From Ruegeria aquimaris (GTDB taxonomy: Bacteria > Pseudomonadota > Alphaproteobacteria > Rhodobacterales > Rhodobacteraceae), in NCBI RefSeq assembly GCF_025751555.1, contig NZ_JAOWLB010000008.1, positions 1 to 64,000 on the forward strand: DNA of 64,000 bases, given 5' to 3'. The first letter of the stretch is position 1. Each line of letters opens with the position of its first letter. The notes under the pieces were generated by a model. It was not told the DNA's origin. It searched no databases and was given only the letters and a program-made list of their open reading frames with translations. The position numbers and the translations under genes are program-made. This document shows positions 36,883-46,716 of this stretch, piece after piece.

Positions 36883-39684
36883 ATGAACACCGGCCTTGCG
36901 ATATCCCGACTTCCCCGTGCGTTTGACCTCGACCTTGCGAGGGAAGCGCGCAGTCTTTTTCCCGAATTCACTGGCGAGCTGTCGGACCTCGTGGCTGGCG
37001 CTGGCGGATCGAGCCCGTATCTGATGAGCCTGATGGCTCTTGAAACCGGCTGGCTTCCCGAGGCGCTGGCCGACCCGGACGTTTCGGTTGCGGCTGAACT
37101 GGCCACTGTTCGCGCCTTGCCTCCCGATCAGTTGAAGCCGGGGCTGCGGCGTGCGAAACGCAGACTGGCTTTGCTGACTGCGCTGGCCGACCTGTCGGGA
37201 GCCTGGCCGCTGGAACGGGTGACCGGGTTGCTCACCGATTTTGGTGCGCTGGCCGCCGATGTGGCTGCCAAGGCCGAGATTGCAGCGCTGATCCGACGGG
37301 GAAAGCTGCCCGGTCAATCCGAGCACGACATTGAAACCGCCGCCGGTCTGGTCATTCTGGCGATGGGCAAGATGGGTGCGCACGAGCTGAATTACAGTTC
37401 GGATATCGACCTGATCGTTCTGTTTGACGAAACCCGCTACGATCCGGATGATTTCTATGATGCGCGGCAGGGCATGGTGAGGGCCACGCGCAACTTCTGC
37501 GCTACGCTCAGTGACAAGACTGCCGATGGTTACGTGTTCCGCACCGATCTGCGGCTCAGGCCCGATCCGGCGGTGACCCCGGTCTGCATGGCGATGGAGG
37601 CGGCAGAGCGGTATTACGAAAGCTTGGGCCGGACCTGGGAGCGGGCTGCCTATATCAAGGCGCGCCCCTGTGCCGGCGACTTGGATGCGGGCGAGCGCTT
37701 TCTCAAGGCGCTGCGGCCTTTCGTCTGGCGGCGGCATCTGGATTTTGCCGCGATTCAGGATGCGCATGACATGCGCCTACGCATTCGCGAGAACAAGGGA
37801 ACTGGCGGCCCGCTGACCATTCCCGGTCATGACATGAAGCTGGGACGGGGCGGCATTCGCGAGATCGAGTTCTTTACACAGACGCGCCAGCTTATTGCTG
37901 GCGGGCGCGATCCGGAACTGCGGCTGCGGGGCACGGTGCCTGGGCTTCAGGCGCTGGCCGCCAAGGAATGGGTGCCGCAGGATGTCGCGGACCGGCTTGC
38001 CGATCACTACAGGGCCCATCGCGATGTCGAACACCGTATCCAGATGGTGCATGACGCGCAAACCCACCGCTTGCCGCAAACCCCGGACGGGCTGGAGCGG
38101 GTCGCCTGCCTGATGGGTACCGATGTCGGGCAGATGACTGCGGACATCACCCGAAGGCTGAACGAGGTCCATGAACTGACCGAAGGGTTTTTCGCGCCGG
38201 GAAGCCGTGGCGGTCAAGCGCCACACCCTGCGGAAACGGTCGAGTTCGACGAGAACGTCCTGTCGCGCTGGCCCACATACCCCGCGCTGCGGTCGCAGCG
38301 GGGGCGGCGTATCTTCGAGCGCCTGAAACCGGAGCTGCTGGCACGGCTGGCCAAGACGGCAAAGCCCGACGAGGCATTGCTGGCGCTTGACGGTTTCCTG
38401 GCCGGCCTGCCTGCGGGCGTGCAGTTGTTCTCGCTCTTCGAAGCCAACCCGCAACTGATCGAGTTGCTGATCGACATTGTTGGCACCAGCAACATGCTGG
38501 CCAGTTACCTGTCCCGGAACTCCGGTGTTTTTGATGCGGTGATCGGTGGTTCCTTCTTTGATCGCTGGCCGGGGCTGGAGGCGTTGAAGGCAGAACTGTC
38601 CGAGAAGCTCGCAGCGGAACCCGACTATGAACTGCGTCTCGACATGGCGCGGCGCTGGACCAAGGAATGGCATTTCCGCATCGGTGTGCACCATCTGCGC
38701 GGATTGATCGGGGCGGACCGGGCCGGGGTGCAATATGCGGAACTGGCCGGGGCTGTGATTGCCGCCATACTGCCGGTGGTCGTCGATCAGTTCGCCGCCA
38801 AACATGGTATGCCACCCGGTCGGGGAGCCACCGTTCTGGGCATGGGATCGCTGGGGGCGGGACGCATCAATGCGCAATCGGATCTCGACTTGATCCTGAT
38901 CTATGACCCCCTTGATGCCGAAACCTCGGACGGACCGCGCCCGCTGGCGACGCGACCCTATTATGCCCGGCTGACGCAGGCCCTGATCACAGCGCTGACG
39001 GCGCCGATGTCACAAGGCAAGCTCTATGAGGTGGACATGCGCCTCAGGCCGTCGGGGAATCAAGGGCCTGTTGCAACGAGCTGGGCAAGTTTCACCGCCT
39101 ATCAGCAGACCGAGGCATGGGTCTGGGAGCATCTGGCCCTGACCCGCGCCCGCCCGGTGGCGGGATCACCTGAACTGGCCGCCGATATCGAGGCTTTCCG
39201 GCAAGAGCTGTTGTCACAAAGCGCGGACCGGGACCGGGTGTTGCGGGAGGTTGCCGAGATGCGCGCCAGACTGGCGGCTGCCAAGGTCCCGTCTGGCCTT
39301 TGGGATGCCAAGACCGGGCCGGGACGGATGCTGGACATCGAACTGGTGTCCCAGGCGGGTGCCTTGCTTGCGGGAAGCGCGGCGCGGGACGTGGCGTCGG
39401 GGCTCGACGCCACGGTCGCTGCCGGTTGGATGGAGGTCGCAGATGCGCAGTCTCTCAGACAGGCATACGATCTATTCTGGTCGGTACAGACAGCAACGCG
39501 GTTGCTCTCGGGTACGGTGATATCGCCTGAGACCATGGGCGAAGGCAGTGCGGCCTTCCTGTGTCGCAGCGCTGGATTTGAAACGCTCGATCAACTGGCC
39601 GCCGCGCTGGAGGAAAACTACACCTCGTCGGCGGGTCTGATCGACGCGGCGGTGGGAGAGTGGAAAGATGCCAAAGACGGGTGA
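36883..39684 (+). CDS. glnE: Glutamine synthetase adenylyltransferase/deadenylylase
   Basis: The protein is 933 residues, the usual length for GlnE. Two nucleotidyltransferase domains are visible: an N-terminal one with GKMGAHELNYSSDIDLI (about residue 168) and a C-terminal one with GMGSLGAGRINAQSDLDLI (about 650), separated by helical linkers and GlnD_UR_UTase-like segments. The N-terminal half removes AMP and the C-terminal half adds AMP to glutamine synthetase in response to PII and glutamine. The start at 36883 (MNTGLAISR) gives the family length; an upstream ATG at 36793 would run into the ybaK start. Confidence 0.95.
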   Translation: MNTGLAISRLPRAFDLDLAREARSLFPEFTGELSDLVAGAGGSSPYLMSLMALETGWLPEALADPDVSVAAELATVRALPPDQLKPGLRRAKRRLALLTALADLSGAWPLERVTGLLTDFGALAADVAAKAEIAALIRRGKLPGQSEHDIETAAGLVILAMGKMGAHELNYSSDIDLIVLFDETRYDPDDFYDARQGMVRATRNFCATLSDKTADGYVFRTDLRLRPDPAVTPVCMAMEAAERYYESLGRTWERAAYIKARPCAGDLDAGERFLKALRPFVWRRHLDFAAIQDAHDMRLRIRENKGTGGPLTIPGHDMKLGRGGIREIEFFTQTRQLIAGGRDPELRLRGTVPGLQALAAKEWVPQDVADRLADHYRAHRDVEHRIQMVHDAQTHRLPQTPDGLERVACLMGTDVGQMTADITRRLNEVHELTEGFFAPGSRGGQAPHPAETVEFDENVLSRWPTYPALRSQRGRRIFERLKPELLARLAKTAKPDEALLALDGFLAGLPAGVQLFSLFEANPQLIELLIDIVGTSNMLASYLSRNSGVFDAVIGGSFFDRWPGLEALKAELSEKLAAEPDYELRLDMARRWTKEWHFRIGVHHLRGLIGADRAGVQYAELAGAVIAAILPVVVDQFAAKHGMPPGRGATVLGMGSLGAGRINAQSDLDLILIYDPLDAETSDGPRPLATRPYYARLTQALITALTAPMSQGKLYEVDMRLRPSGNQGPVATSWASFTAYQQTEAWVWEHLALTRARPVAGSPELAADIEAFRQELLSQSADRDRVLREVAEMRARLAAAKVPSGLWDAKTGPGRMLDIELVSQAGALLAGSAARDVASGLDATVAAGWMEVADAQSLRQAYDLFWSVQTATRLLSGTVISPETMGEGSAAFLCRSAGFETLDQLAAALEENYTSSAGLIDAAVGEWKDAKDG

Positions 39685-39943
39685 CCGGTTCGACCCAAAA
39701 GGATTGATTTTCGAATCCTATCGAATTGAGGGAATAACGCTTCAGGAGTGCCGCACCATCTTCCTGGACTGGGCGCTGAGCCTGCCCATCGGGCTGGATC
39801 AGCGCGAGGCGTTGAGCGACCTGAACGCCCGCTATGGCGCCGATGCGCCCGATCATCCAATGACCGCCGTCATCCGCGACGGGTTGAGCGCTGCGGCAAC
39901 CCCCAAACGGCGCGGCGGCTGGCGTTCACGCGAGAGAAACTGA
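39668..39943 (+). CDS. Small conserved-type hypothetical protein after glnE
   Basis: The protein is 91 residues and overlaps the glnE stop by 17 bases, with GGGAGAG before its ATG. It has FDPKGLIFESYRIEGITLQECRTIF in the N-terminal half and a basic C-terminus. No domain recognised. The overlap with glnE suggests cotranslation with it. Confidence 0.65.
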   Translation: MPKTGDRFDPKGLIFESYRIEGITLQECRTIFLDWALSLPIGLDQREALSDLNARYGADAPDHPMTAVIRDGLSAAATPKRRGGWRSRERN

Positions 39944-40071
39944 TCGTGTCGATCCACGCAACAATCTTTGAAACGTACTGAATTTGTCGCAAAGTCGCCC
40001 CAATTCACCGTCAAATTCTCTTCAAACGGTAGCGGCTGCGGGAGTCGCAACCCGGTCAAGGAGAAGAAACG

Positions 40072-40848
40072 ATGAAGACCTTGCGGATGTTCCTGGTTGC
40101 CGGATTGGGGCTGACTGTGACGGCCTGTACGGCCGTCGATGTTCCGACCCGTAACGCTCCTTTCGAAAATCTCCCGAATTCCATAGTCAGTGCACCGGCA
40201 GGTTATGACCCGATCCAGCCGCAGGTCGCGGCGAGACCGCAGGCGGCGATGGGGCAGGTTGTGATCCCGCACGGCGATGTGGTGGCACGCGCTGCAACCG
40301 ATGACGTGGGCGGGCTGGCTGACGCGCCAGGGCAGTCGCCTGTGCGGGTCAACTCGGTCACGGTGGTTGTTCCCCGGGCTCTCAAGGTGTCAGAGCGCAA
40401 CAGCTATCTGCCGCGTGGCGACATTGTCTGGCGCGAGGACCCGATCGGCGACCGTCACGCGCAGGTACAGAAGATCGTGCAGGATGCGATGGTGCGCGGC
40501 GTCGGCACCCTGAACGGCCCGGTCTCGGTCGATCTGGAAATCGTGGTGTCGCGCTTCCATGCCCTGACAGAGAAAGCCCGCTACACGACCGGTGGCATTC
40601 ATGCGATCACCTTTGATCTGGTACTCAAGGATTCGGCGACAGGCGCGCAACTGACCCCGCCACGCACTATTCGTGCCGACCTCGAAGCGTTTGGCGGCCA
40701 GCAGGCGATCAACGCCGAGGCACGCGGTCAGACCCAAAAGGTGCGCATCACCGATCATCTGGCCTGGGTGATCCAGCAAGAACTGACCGATCCCGAGGGA
40801 TATGAGAACGCATCGTTGGGCTTCTATCAGTTGCTGAACAAGATCTGA
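40072..40848 (+). CDS. Lipoprotein, DUF6778-like
   Basis: The protein is 258 residues with a lipoprotein signal peptide ending in LTVTAC (Cys at residue 19). The mature part has mixed strands, with VNSVTVVVPRALKVSERN and VDLEIVVSRFHAL, and a basic C-terminal helix. It fits a Rhodobacterales lipoprotein family I believe is catalogued as DUF6778; the function is unknown. AAGGAGAAG lies directly upstream of the ATG. It is likely anchored to the outer or inner membrane facing the periplasm. Confidence 0.75.
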   Translation: MKTLRMFLVAGLGLTVTACTAVDVPTRNAPFENLPNSIVSAPAGYDPIQPQVAARPQAAMGQVVIPHGDVVARAATDDVGGLADAPGQSPVRVNSVTVVVPRALKVSERNSYLPRGDIVWREDPIGDRHAQVQKIVQDAMVRGVGTLNGPVSVDLEIVVSRFHALTEKARYTTGGIHAITFDLVLKDSATGAQLTPPRTIRADLEAFGGQQAINAEARGQTQKVRITDHLAWVIQQELTDPEGYENASLGFYQLLNKI

Positions 40849-40887
40849 CACTTCCCAGCCAAGGGGAATGAGATTAAGAGGGCGCTC

Positions 40888-42099
40888 ATGACAGCGCCCT
40901 CTGACGTTTTTGACCGTCCCCGCATCCGCCTGAAGCCCAAGGCAAACGCCCGTGCCATCCGCCACGGCGCGCCCTGGGTGTTCGACAACGAGGTGGTCAC
41001 CGACCGCCGCACCCGCAAGATCGCGCCGGGCACGGTTGCGGTACTCGAGGATGACAACCGCGCGCCTTTGGGGCTGGTTGCGGTCAATCCCGGCTCGCGC
41101 ATTCTGGCCCGGATGCTGGACCGCGATCCGCAGGCGGAGTTGAACGCCGCCTGGTTCGAGGCGCGGTTGACCCGGGCGCTGGCGCTGCGCGAACGCCTGT
41201 TTGACGCGCCCTTCTACCGGCTCGTCCATGCCGAGGCCGATGGCTTTCCGGGGGTGATCATCGACCGGTTCGGCGAGGCTTGCGTGATCCAGCCCAACGC
41301 GGCCTGGGCCGAGGCGCATCTGGAGCTGCTGAGCGCGGCACTGCTCAAGGTGACCGGTGTCAGCACGGTTCTGAAGAACGCCTCGGGGCGCACGCGCGCG
41401 CTCGAAGGGCTTGATGATCAGAACGCGGTGCTGGCTGGGGCCGCCCCGACGGCACCGGTGCCGGTGCCGATGAATGGGGCGACCTATATGGCCGATCTGA
41501 CCGGCGGCCAGAAAACCGGCCTTTTCTACGACCAGCGCCCGAACCATACCTTTGCCGCGCGGCTGGCGGGGCAGGGTGCGCGGGTGCTCGACGTGTTTTC
41601 CCATGTGGGCGGTTTCGCGCTTGCGATGCTGGCCGGCGGCGCAGGCAGCGCGCTGGCGGTCGATGGCTCGGCCCCGGCGCTGGCCTTGGCCGAACAGGGG
41701 GCGCTGGCCTCGGGGCTCGCCGGACGGTTCGACACCCGGCAGGGCGATGCCTTTGACGTGCTGACCGCGCTAGCCGAGGAGGGCGAGACATTCGACGTGG
41801 TGATCTGCGATCCGCCCGCCTTCGCGCCCTCGAAACAGGCGCTGGACGCGGGGTTGCGCGCTTACGAACGGGTGGCGCGGCTGGCGGCGGCGCTGGTGCG
41901 ACCGGACGGCTATCTGGGTCTCTGCTCTTGCTCCCATGCCGCCGATCTGTCGCGGTTCCGCGAGGCCAGCGTGCGCGGCATTGGCCGCGCCGGGCGCAGC
42001 GCGCAGCTGATCCATACCGGCTTTGCCGGGCCGGACCATCCGCAATTGCCGCAACTGGCCGAGAGCGGCTATCTCAAGGCGGTGTTCTTTCGGCTGTGA
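40888..42099 (+). CDS. SAM-dependent rRNA methyltransferase (RlmI-like)
   Basis: The protein is 403 residues. An N-terminal PUA-like domain (about 10-90; RLKPKANARAIRHGAPWVFDNE) is followed by the RlmI middle domain and a Rossmann methyltransferase. The catalytic part shows LDVFSHVGGFAL for SAM binding and CDPPAFAPSK for the substrate-base pocket, with CSCSHA following. RlmI methylates C5 of a cytosine in 23S rRNA in E. coli; this protein is a homologue, and its target base is not shown here. Its TGA overlaps the GTG of the PIN gene. Confidence 0.9.
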   Translation: MTAPSDVFDRPRIRLKPKANARAIRHGAPWVFDNEVVTDRRTRKIAPGTVAVLEDDNRAPLGLVAVNPGSRILARMLDRDPQAELNAAWFEARLTRALALRERLFDAPFYRLVHAEADGFPGVIIDRFGEACVIQPNAAWAEAHLELLSAALLKVTGVSTVLKNASGRTRALEGLDDQNAVLAGAAPTAPVPVPMNGATYMADLTGGQKTGLFYDQRPNHTFAARLAGQGARVLDVFSHVGGFALAMLAGGAGSALAVDGSAPALALAEQGALASGLAGRFDTRQGDAFDVLTALAEEGETFDVVICDPPAFAPSKQALDAGLRAYERVARLAAALVRPDGYLGLCSCSHAADLSRFREASVRGIGRAGRSAQLIHTGFAGPDHPQLPQLAESGYLKAVFFRL

Positions 42100-42650
42100 A
42101 AGCGGTGCTCGACACTTGCGTGATCTATCCCACGGTCATGCGCGAGATGCTGCTGGGCGCGGCGCGGCTGGGGCATTTCACCCCGCTCTGGTCGGCCCGC
42201 ATTTTGGAGGAATGGGCGCGTGCGGCGGTCAAGCTGGGACCGGCGGGCGAGGCGCAGGCGCGCGCCGAGATCGCCCTGACCCGCGCGGCCTGGCCCAGGG
42301 CCGAGGTGCCGCCCGCGCCGGGTGTCGAGGCGCGGCTGTGGCTGCCCGATCCAGCGGATATCCATGTGCTGGCCACCGCCGTTGCGGGGTCGGCGGATGT
42401 GATCGTGACTCTCAACCGCGCCGATTTCCCGCGCAACATCCTGGCCGAGGAAGGGCTGGAGCGGATCGACCCGGATGCGTTTCTTTTGCAATTTTTTGGC
42501 GACGACTCGGAAAATATGGCTCTCATGGCCGAAAAAGTGCTGGATGAGGCCAACCGTCTGTCGGACGAGGCATGGACGATCCGCAGTCTGATGAAAAAGG
42601 CGCGGCTGCCCCGGCTGGGCAAGGCGCTGGAACACCGCCGCTCAGAGTGA
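42096..42650 (+). CDS. PIN domain protein
   Basis: The protein is 184 residues. It begins [11 protein letters not shown] with the first acidic residue of the PIN nuclease site, and has [14 protein letters not shown] with a central Asp, and [11 protein letters not shown] as the third acidic region. The GTG start at 42096 overlaps the stop of the methyltransferase gene (GTGA), so the two are coupled. There is no small antitoxin gene next to it, which argues against a simple VapBC pair. A role in RNA cleavage or processing is possible. Confidence 0.82.
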   Translation: MKAVLDTCVIYPTVMREMLLGAARLGHFTPLWSARILEEWARAAVKLGPAGEAQARAEIALTRAAWPRAEVPPAPGVEARLWLPDPADIHVLATAVAGSADVIVTLNRADFPRNILAEEGLERIDPDAFLLQFFGDDSENMALMAEKVLDEANRLSDEAWTIRSLMKKARLPRLGKALEHRRSE

Positions 42651-43625
42651 GCGCAGGATCCCGGCCGCGATCTCGAACGAACGTTTGCGCGCGGTGTGAT
42701 CGTGGATTTGCCCGGTCAGGATCACTTCGTCGGGCAGATATCTGTTGATGATCTCGGACAATTTGGACCTGACCGTATCCGGGCTGCCCACAGCCGAGAC
42801 ATGCAGGGCCGCATTCACGTTCTCCAGAGTCACAGGATCCAGATGGGCGGTGATATCGTCAACCGGGGCTGGCAGCTTGCCCGGCATCCCTCGTCTGAGA
42901 CGGGCAAAGGCCTGTTGCATGGTGGTGCGCAGGCGCACCCCTCCGGAATCGGTGTCGGCGGCAAAGACGTTGATCGCCATCATGACATGGGGTTGGGACA
43001 GAAACACCGAAGGTTTGAAGCTGCGGCGATAGACATCAAAGGCGTCGGCAAGCGCCGAAGGCGCGAAATGCGAGGCGAACGCGTAAGGAAGGCCTAGATG
43101 TGCCGCCAGTTGCGCGCCATAGAGGCTGGATCCAAGGATCCAGACCGGAACATTGGTGTTCTGGCCGGGAACGGCGCGCACCCGCGCCTCTGGATCCTCG
43201 GGCCCGAGAAAGCCGATCAGGTCGATTACCTCCTGCGGGAAACTGTCCTGTTGCGACAACCCCCGGCGCAGGGCGCGCGCGGTGGCCATGTCGGTGCCGG
43301 GCGCCCGCCCCAGCCCCAGATCGATGCGGTCGCCATAGAGCGACGCCAGCGTGCCAAAGGCCTCTGCCACCATGTAAGGCGAATGGTTGGGCAGCATGAT
43401 ACCGCCCGCACCGATCCGCATTGTCTTGGTCCGGCTGGCGATATGGCCGATCAGCACCGCGGTTGCGGCGCTGGCGATACCGGGCATGTTGTGATGTTCG
43501 GCCAGCCAGTAGCGGTGATAGCCCAGCGTCTCGGCATGAATGGCCAGATCGGTGCTGTTGGCCAGCGCCTGGGGAATGTCACTGCCCTCGGGTACCGGGG
43601 CAAGGTCGAGCAGAGAATAGAGCAT
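42642..43625 (-). CDS. LLM-class flavin-dependent oxidoreductase
   Basis: The protein is 327 residues of the luciferase-like monooxygenase fold. It has [36 protein letters not shown] and [11 protein letters not shown]. This matches the group of hypothetical monooxygenases close to YhbW of E. coli, which use FMN. Substrate unknown. Its 3' end overlaps the 3' end of the PIN gene by 9 bases, on the opposite strand. Confidence 0.88.
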   Translation of the reverse strand: MLYSLLDLAPVPEGSDIPQALANSTDLAIHAETLGYHRYWLAEHHNMPGIASAATAVLIGHIASRTKTMRIGAGGIMLPNHSPYMVAEAFGTLASLYGDRIDLGLGRAPGTDMATARALRRGLSQQDSFPQEVIDLIGFLGPEDPEARVRAVPGQNTNVPVWILGSSLYGAQLAAHLGLPYAFASHFAPSALADAFDVYRRSFKPSVFLSQPHVMMAINVFAADTDSGGVRLRTTMQQAFARLRRGMPGKLPAPVDDITAHLDPVTLENVNAALHVSAVGSPDTVRSKLSEIINRYLPDEVILTGQIHDHTARKRSFEIAAGILRSL

Positions 43626-43643
43626 GCGGATCTGTCCTGAGGA

Positions 43644-44330
43644 TCAATGCGCCTGCCAGCGCGCTTCGAGCCGGTCGAGCGCGGCGATGCGCTCGGCGGT
43701 CTTTGGGTGGCTCAAAAGCCATGCGGGTACCACGCCGGCGCGCTGTGCAGTGAGCGCGTCAAGCTTGTGAAACAGTGCCTTTTGCGGCGCCACGCCGATA
43801 CCCGCCTTGGTCAGCAGGGCGGCGGCATAGGCATCGGCCTCGTACTCATCCGCCCGGCTCAGCCGCGCGGCAAGCAGGGTGGTCAGCATATTTGCGATCC
43901 AGACCCCGAAAAAGGGGATGAACCGGCCCAGCAGCATGGCCAGCGCGGTGCGCATGGCGTTCTGGCCGGAAAAGTCGATCATCCGACGCCGCGAATGACC
44001 CAGCGCCACATGACCCAGCTCATGCGCAATGACCGAGGTCAGCTCTTCGCCGGAGACCTCGCCGCTTTGATATTTGCGATAGAAACCGCGGGTGATGAAG
44101 ATGCGCCCGTCGGGTGCGGCCAAGCCGTTGACCGGGTCGATTTCATAGATATGCACCGGTACGCGGGCCACGCCCAGGGCCGCCGCCAGCCGGTCGGTCA
44201 GCCGTTTCAGCGCCGGGTCGGCCAGCTCGGTCGAGCGTGCATCCAGCTCGCGCCGGGTCCGCCAGGCCGAGAAATGGTACATGGCAAAGGCGTAGAGAAC
44301 CGCCAGAAGGATCGGGGTGACGCGCAGCAT
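43644..44330 (-). CDS. M48 family membrane metalloprotease
   Basis: The protein is 228 residues. A transmembrane helix at the N-terminus (about 5-18) is followed by the zinc motif HELGH in VIAHELGHVALGH and the third ligand in DEYEADAYA, with a second hydrophobic segment between. This is the HtpX/Ste24-like arrangement without TPRs. It is distinct from the longer BepA-like enzyme at 7860. It lies upstream of the flavin oxidoreductase gene on the same strand, 18 bases away. Confidence 0.88.
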   Translation of the reverse strand: MLRVTPILLAVLYAFAMYHFSAWRTRRELDARSTELADPALKRLTDRLAAALGVARVPVHIYEIDPVNGLAAPDGRIFITRGFYRKYQSGEVSGEELTSVIAHELGHVALGHSRRRMIDFSGQNAMRTALAMLLGRFIPFFGVWIANMLTTLLAARLSRADEYEADAYAAALLTKAGIGVAPQKALFHKLDALTAQRAGVVPAWLLSHPKTAERIAALDRLEARWQAH

Positions 44331-44362
44331 GGCTTTGATATTGGGGCATTGATGACGCTTGG

Positions 44363-44378
44363 CAAGCGCTAGCGCTTG
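44363..44378. repeat. 16-bp perfect palindrome between M48 and Hint genes
   Basis: CAAGCGCTAGCGCTTG is a perfect palindrome 33 bases before the M48 ATG and 25 bases after the Hint stop. It can be an operator for the protease gene or a weak terminator for the Hint gene; there is no T-run. Confidence 0.55.
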
Positions 44379-44402
44379 TCTGCCGCAGCTCGTGACTGGA
44401 TT

Positions 44403-45380
44403 TCAGTGCACCAGCCCGTGCAATACCTGCGTCTCCAGCCGCGTCAGCGCCATGCGCGCGGTTTCTCCGGGCAGACCGCATCGGGTTTCGAGTTCGGGAA
44501 AGATCGAGAGCACCTCGTCCTGTGCGGCCTGTTCCAGTGCATTCAGCGCCTGGGGGCCGGGATAGAAGCTCTCGCTTGGGGCGCCGTTGGCGAACACGAC
44601 CTCGTGCCGGTCAAAGAGCAGATGGACATAGGTGACCGGCCCAGACGGGGCCCGATGGACGCCATCGAGGCACAACAGGTGCTTGGCGGGGACCAGCACT
44701 TCGGGATCGCCGAAATACAGCTCGGCCCGTGCCGAAGAGACCAGCATCCGGTGATTGGGAGACACCCGCAATTCGCTGTGATTTGACAACGCCCCCGGTG
44801 CAAAAACGATGGGCGCGTTGCGGGAGGTTGCCCAGATGTGCCGCCGTCCGATCCAGCGCAGGGGCTGAAGGCCATGGTCCTGAGTTCGTATCAGGTCGCC
44901 CTCGCACAGCGTTTCGATGGGACGTTCTCCGGCTTTGGTGCGGATCAGCGTACCGGCGACAAAGCAGACCACCAGATCGTCATAGGCAACGGCGCCATCG
45001 GTGTTGAATGTGCGGAACGTATAGGTCACGCCCGGTTGCAGCGGGAAATCCGACGCCATCAGCGGACCATAGTCGCTGGTGCTGTTGGTGGCGATGAAAT
45101 AGACCGTCCCGCTGGAACCGTCAGAGCCGGTGATCGTGTACTTGTAACGCAGATCGACGGTATCGCCCACGTCGATTCCGGCAACGGTCGATTCCGTCAC
45201 ATTCTGGTCGGGAACATCGGCGCCGCCGGTATGGGTGAAATCGCCAAATTCGCTATCGCGGAACCCATCGGAATCGTCGATCTTGATAAAGCCTGCGACG
45301 CCGATGGTGAACGAACCGCTATGCGGATAGGTGCTGTCACCGCTGGCGAAATTGTAGATCAGCACATGTTCTTGGGCCAT
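44403..45380 (-). CDS. Hint_2-domain protein, intact paralogue
   Basis: The protein is 325 residues. The first 140 are Gly/Thr/Asp-rich and beta-type, with no signal peptide. A Hint_2 domain starts at CFVAGTLIRT and contains VSPNHRMLVSSARAEL and YVHLLFDRHEVV, followed by a helical C-terminus. Hint domains in this group may self-process at the Cys, but roseobacter copies lack a clear C-extein. It is the intact relative of the pseudogene at 14303-16286, sharing the C-terminal motifs though not the RTX blocks. It may be exported by type I secretion, but no exporter lies adjacent. Confidence 0.85.
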   Translation of the reverse strand: MAQEHVLIYNFASGDSTYPHSGSFTIGVAGFIKIDDSDGFRDSEFGDFTHTGGADVPDQNVTESTVAGIDVGDTVDLRYKYTITGSDGSSGTVYFIATNSTSDYGPLMASDFPLQPGVTYTFRTFNTDGAVAYDDLVVCFVAGTLIRTKAGERPIETLCEGDLIRTQDHGLQPLRWIGRRHIWATSRNAPIVFAPGALSNHSELRVSPNHRMLVSSARAELYFGDPEVLVPAKHLLCLDGVHRAPSGPVTYVHLLFDRHEVVFANGAPSESFYPGPQALNALEQAAQDEVLSIFPELETRCGLPGETARMALTRLETQVLHGLVH

Positions 45381-45527
45381 CCCGCAGCATACCTTATTGC
45401 GAATAACTGATACCGGCGGTCACGAGACCGCAGACGCAGACCTGCTGCCTGACGGGAGTGTTCTAGTTGTGAATAAAGGCGAATCTTTGCGCGGAAGGTG
45501 TCATCCGGTGGGTGATGCCGCGCGTGG

Positions 45528-46712
45528 TCAGCGGGTCAGCACCCGCATGCCCTGTTCCAACCCCGACAGGGTCATGGGCACCATCCGGTCGTCAAAGATC
45601 TCGCGGATCATGCCGATTGAGTGGGTATATTCCCAGTATTTCTCGGGCACCGGGTTGATCCAGAGATTGCTGGCCCATTGCTCGCGTGCGCGGGTCAGCC
45701 AGACCTGGCCTGCCTCCTGGTTCCAATGCTCGTTGGCGCCGCCGGGATAGGCGATTTCGTAAGGGCTCATCGAGGCATCGCCCACGAAGATGCATTTGTA
45801 ATCGGGCCCATAGGTGCGCAGCACCTCGTGGGTAGGAATCTGCGCATCCCAGCGGCGGCGGTTGTCGCGCCAGACGCCTTCGTACAGGCAATTGTGGAAA
45901 TAGTAGTATTCCAGATGCTTGAACTCGGCGCGGGCGGCCGAAAACAGCTCTTCGACCACTTTCACATGCGGGTCCATCGAGCCGCCGACATCGAGAAATA
46001 GCACCACCTTGACCGCATTGTGCCGCTCGGGGCGTTCCTTGACGTCCAGATAGCCATGTTCGGCGGTGGCGCGGATGGTGCCATCCAGGTCCAGCTCCAT
46101 CGCGGCGCCCTCGCGCGCCCAGCGGCGCAGCCGTTTCAGTGCCACCTTGATGTTGCGCGTGCCCAGTTCGACCGTGTCGTCGAGGTTCTTGAACTCGCGC
46201 TTGTCCCAGACCTTGACCGCGCGCTGGTGGCGGCTTTCCTTCTGGCCGATGCGCACCCCTTCGGGGTTGTAGCCATAGGCACCAAAGGGCGAGGTGCCGG
46301 CGGTGCCGATCCACTTGTTGCCGCCTTGGTGGCGACCCTCTTGCTCCTTAAGCCGCTCGCGCAGCGTTTCCATCAGCTTGTCGAACCCGCCGAGCGCCTC
46401 GATCTCGGCCATTTCTTCGGGTGACAGATGCTTTTCGGCCATCTTCTCCAGCCAGTCGGCGGGGATGTCCACGGCCTCCATCACCTGGTCAAAGGTGATC
46501 TCTTCGAGCCCCTTGAAACTGGCGGCAAAGGCGCGGTCGAACTTGTCGATATTGCGCTCGTCCTTCACCATCGAAACGCGGGCCAGATAATAGAAGGCCT
46601 CGACATCGTAAGTGGCCAGCCCTTTCTTCATACCTTCGAGAAAGGTCAGATATTCGCGCAACGACACCGGCACTCCGGCTTTGCGCAAATTCTCGAAAAA
46701 GGGCAGGAACAT
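45528..46712 (-). CDS. VWA-domain protein, CoxE-like
   Basis: The protein is 394 residues. The C-terminal von Willebrand A domain has a variant MIDAS, DVGGSMD, where the usual pattern is DxSxS; the N-terminal half is helical (EYLTFLEGMKKGL). Such proteins (often next to MoxR ATPases) act in metal-centre or complex assembly. It is the last gene of a same-strand run with a 55-residue membrane protein, a DUF2927 protein and a MoxR ATPase. Confidence 0.85.
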   Translation of the reverse strand: MFLPFFENLRKAGVPVSLREYLTFLEGMKKGLATYDVEAFYYLARVSMVKDERNIDKFDRAFAASFKGLEEITFDQVMEAVDIPADWLEKMAEKHLSPEEMAEIEALGGFDKLMETLRERLKEQEGRHQGGNKWIGTAGTSPFGAYGYNPEGVRIGQKESRHQRAVKVWDKREFKNLDDTVELGTRNIKVALKRLRRWAREGAAMELDLDGTIRATAEHGYLDVKERPERHNAVKVVLFLDVGGSMDPHVKVVEELFSAARAEFKHLEYYYFHNCLYEGVWRDNRRRWDAQIPTHEVLRTYGPDYKCIFVGDASMSPYEIAYPGGANEHWNQEAGQVWLTRAREQWASNLWINPVPEKYWEYTHSIGMIREIFDDRMVPMTLSGLEQGMRVLTR

Positions 46713-46716
46713 CAGT

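Noticed and set aside
42096-42650. VapBC toxin-antitoxin pair
   Set aside because: No antitoxin-sized gene lies upstream; the neighbour is a full methyltransferase.
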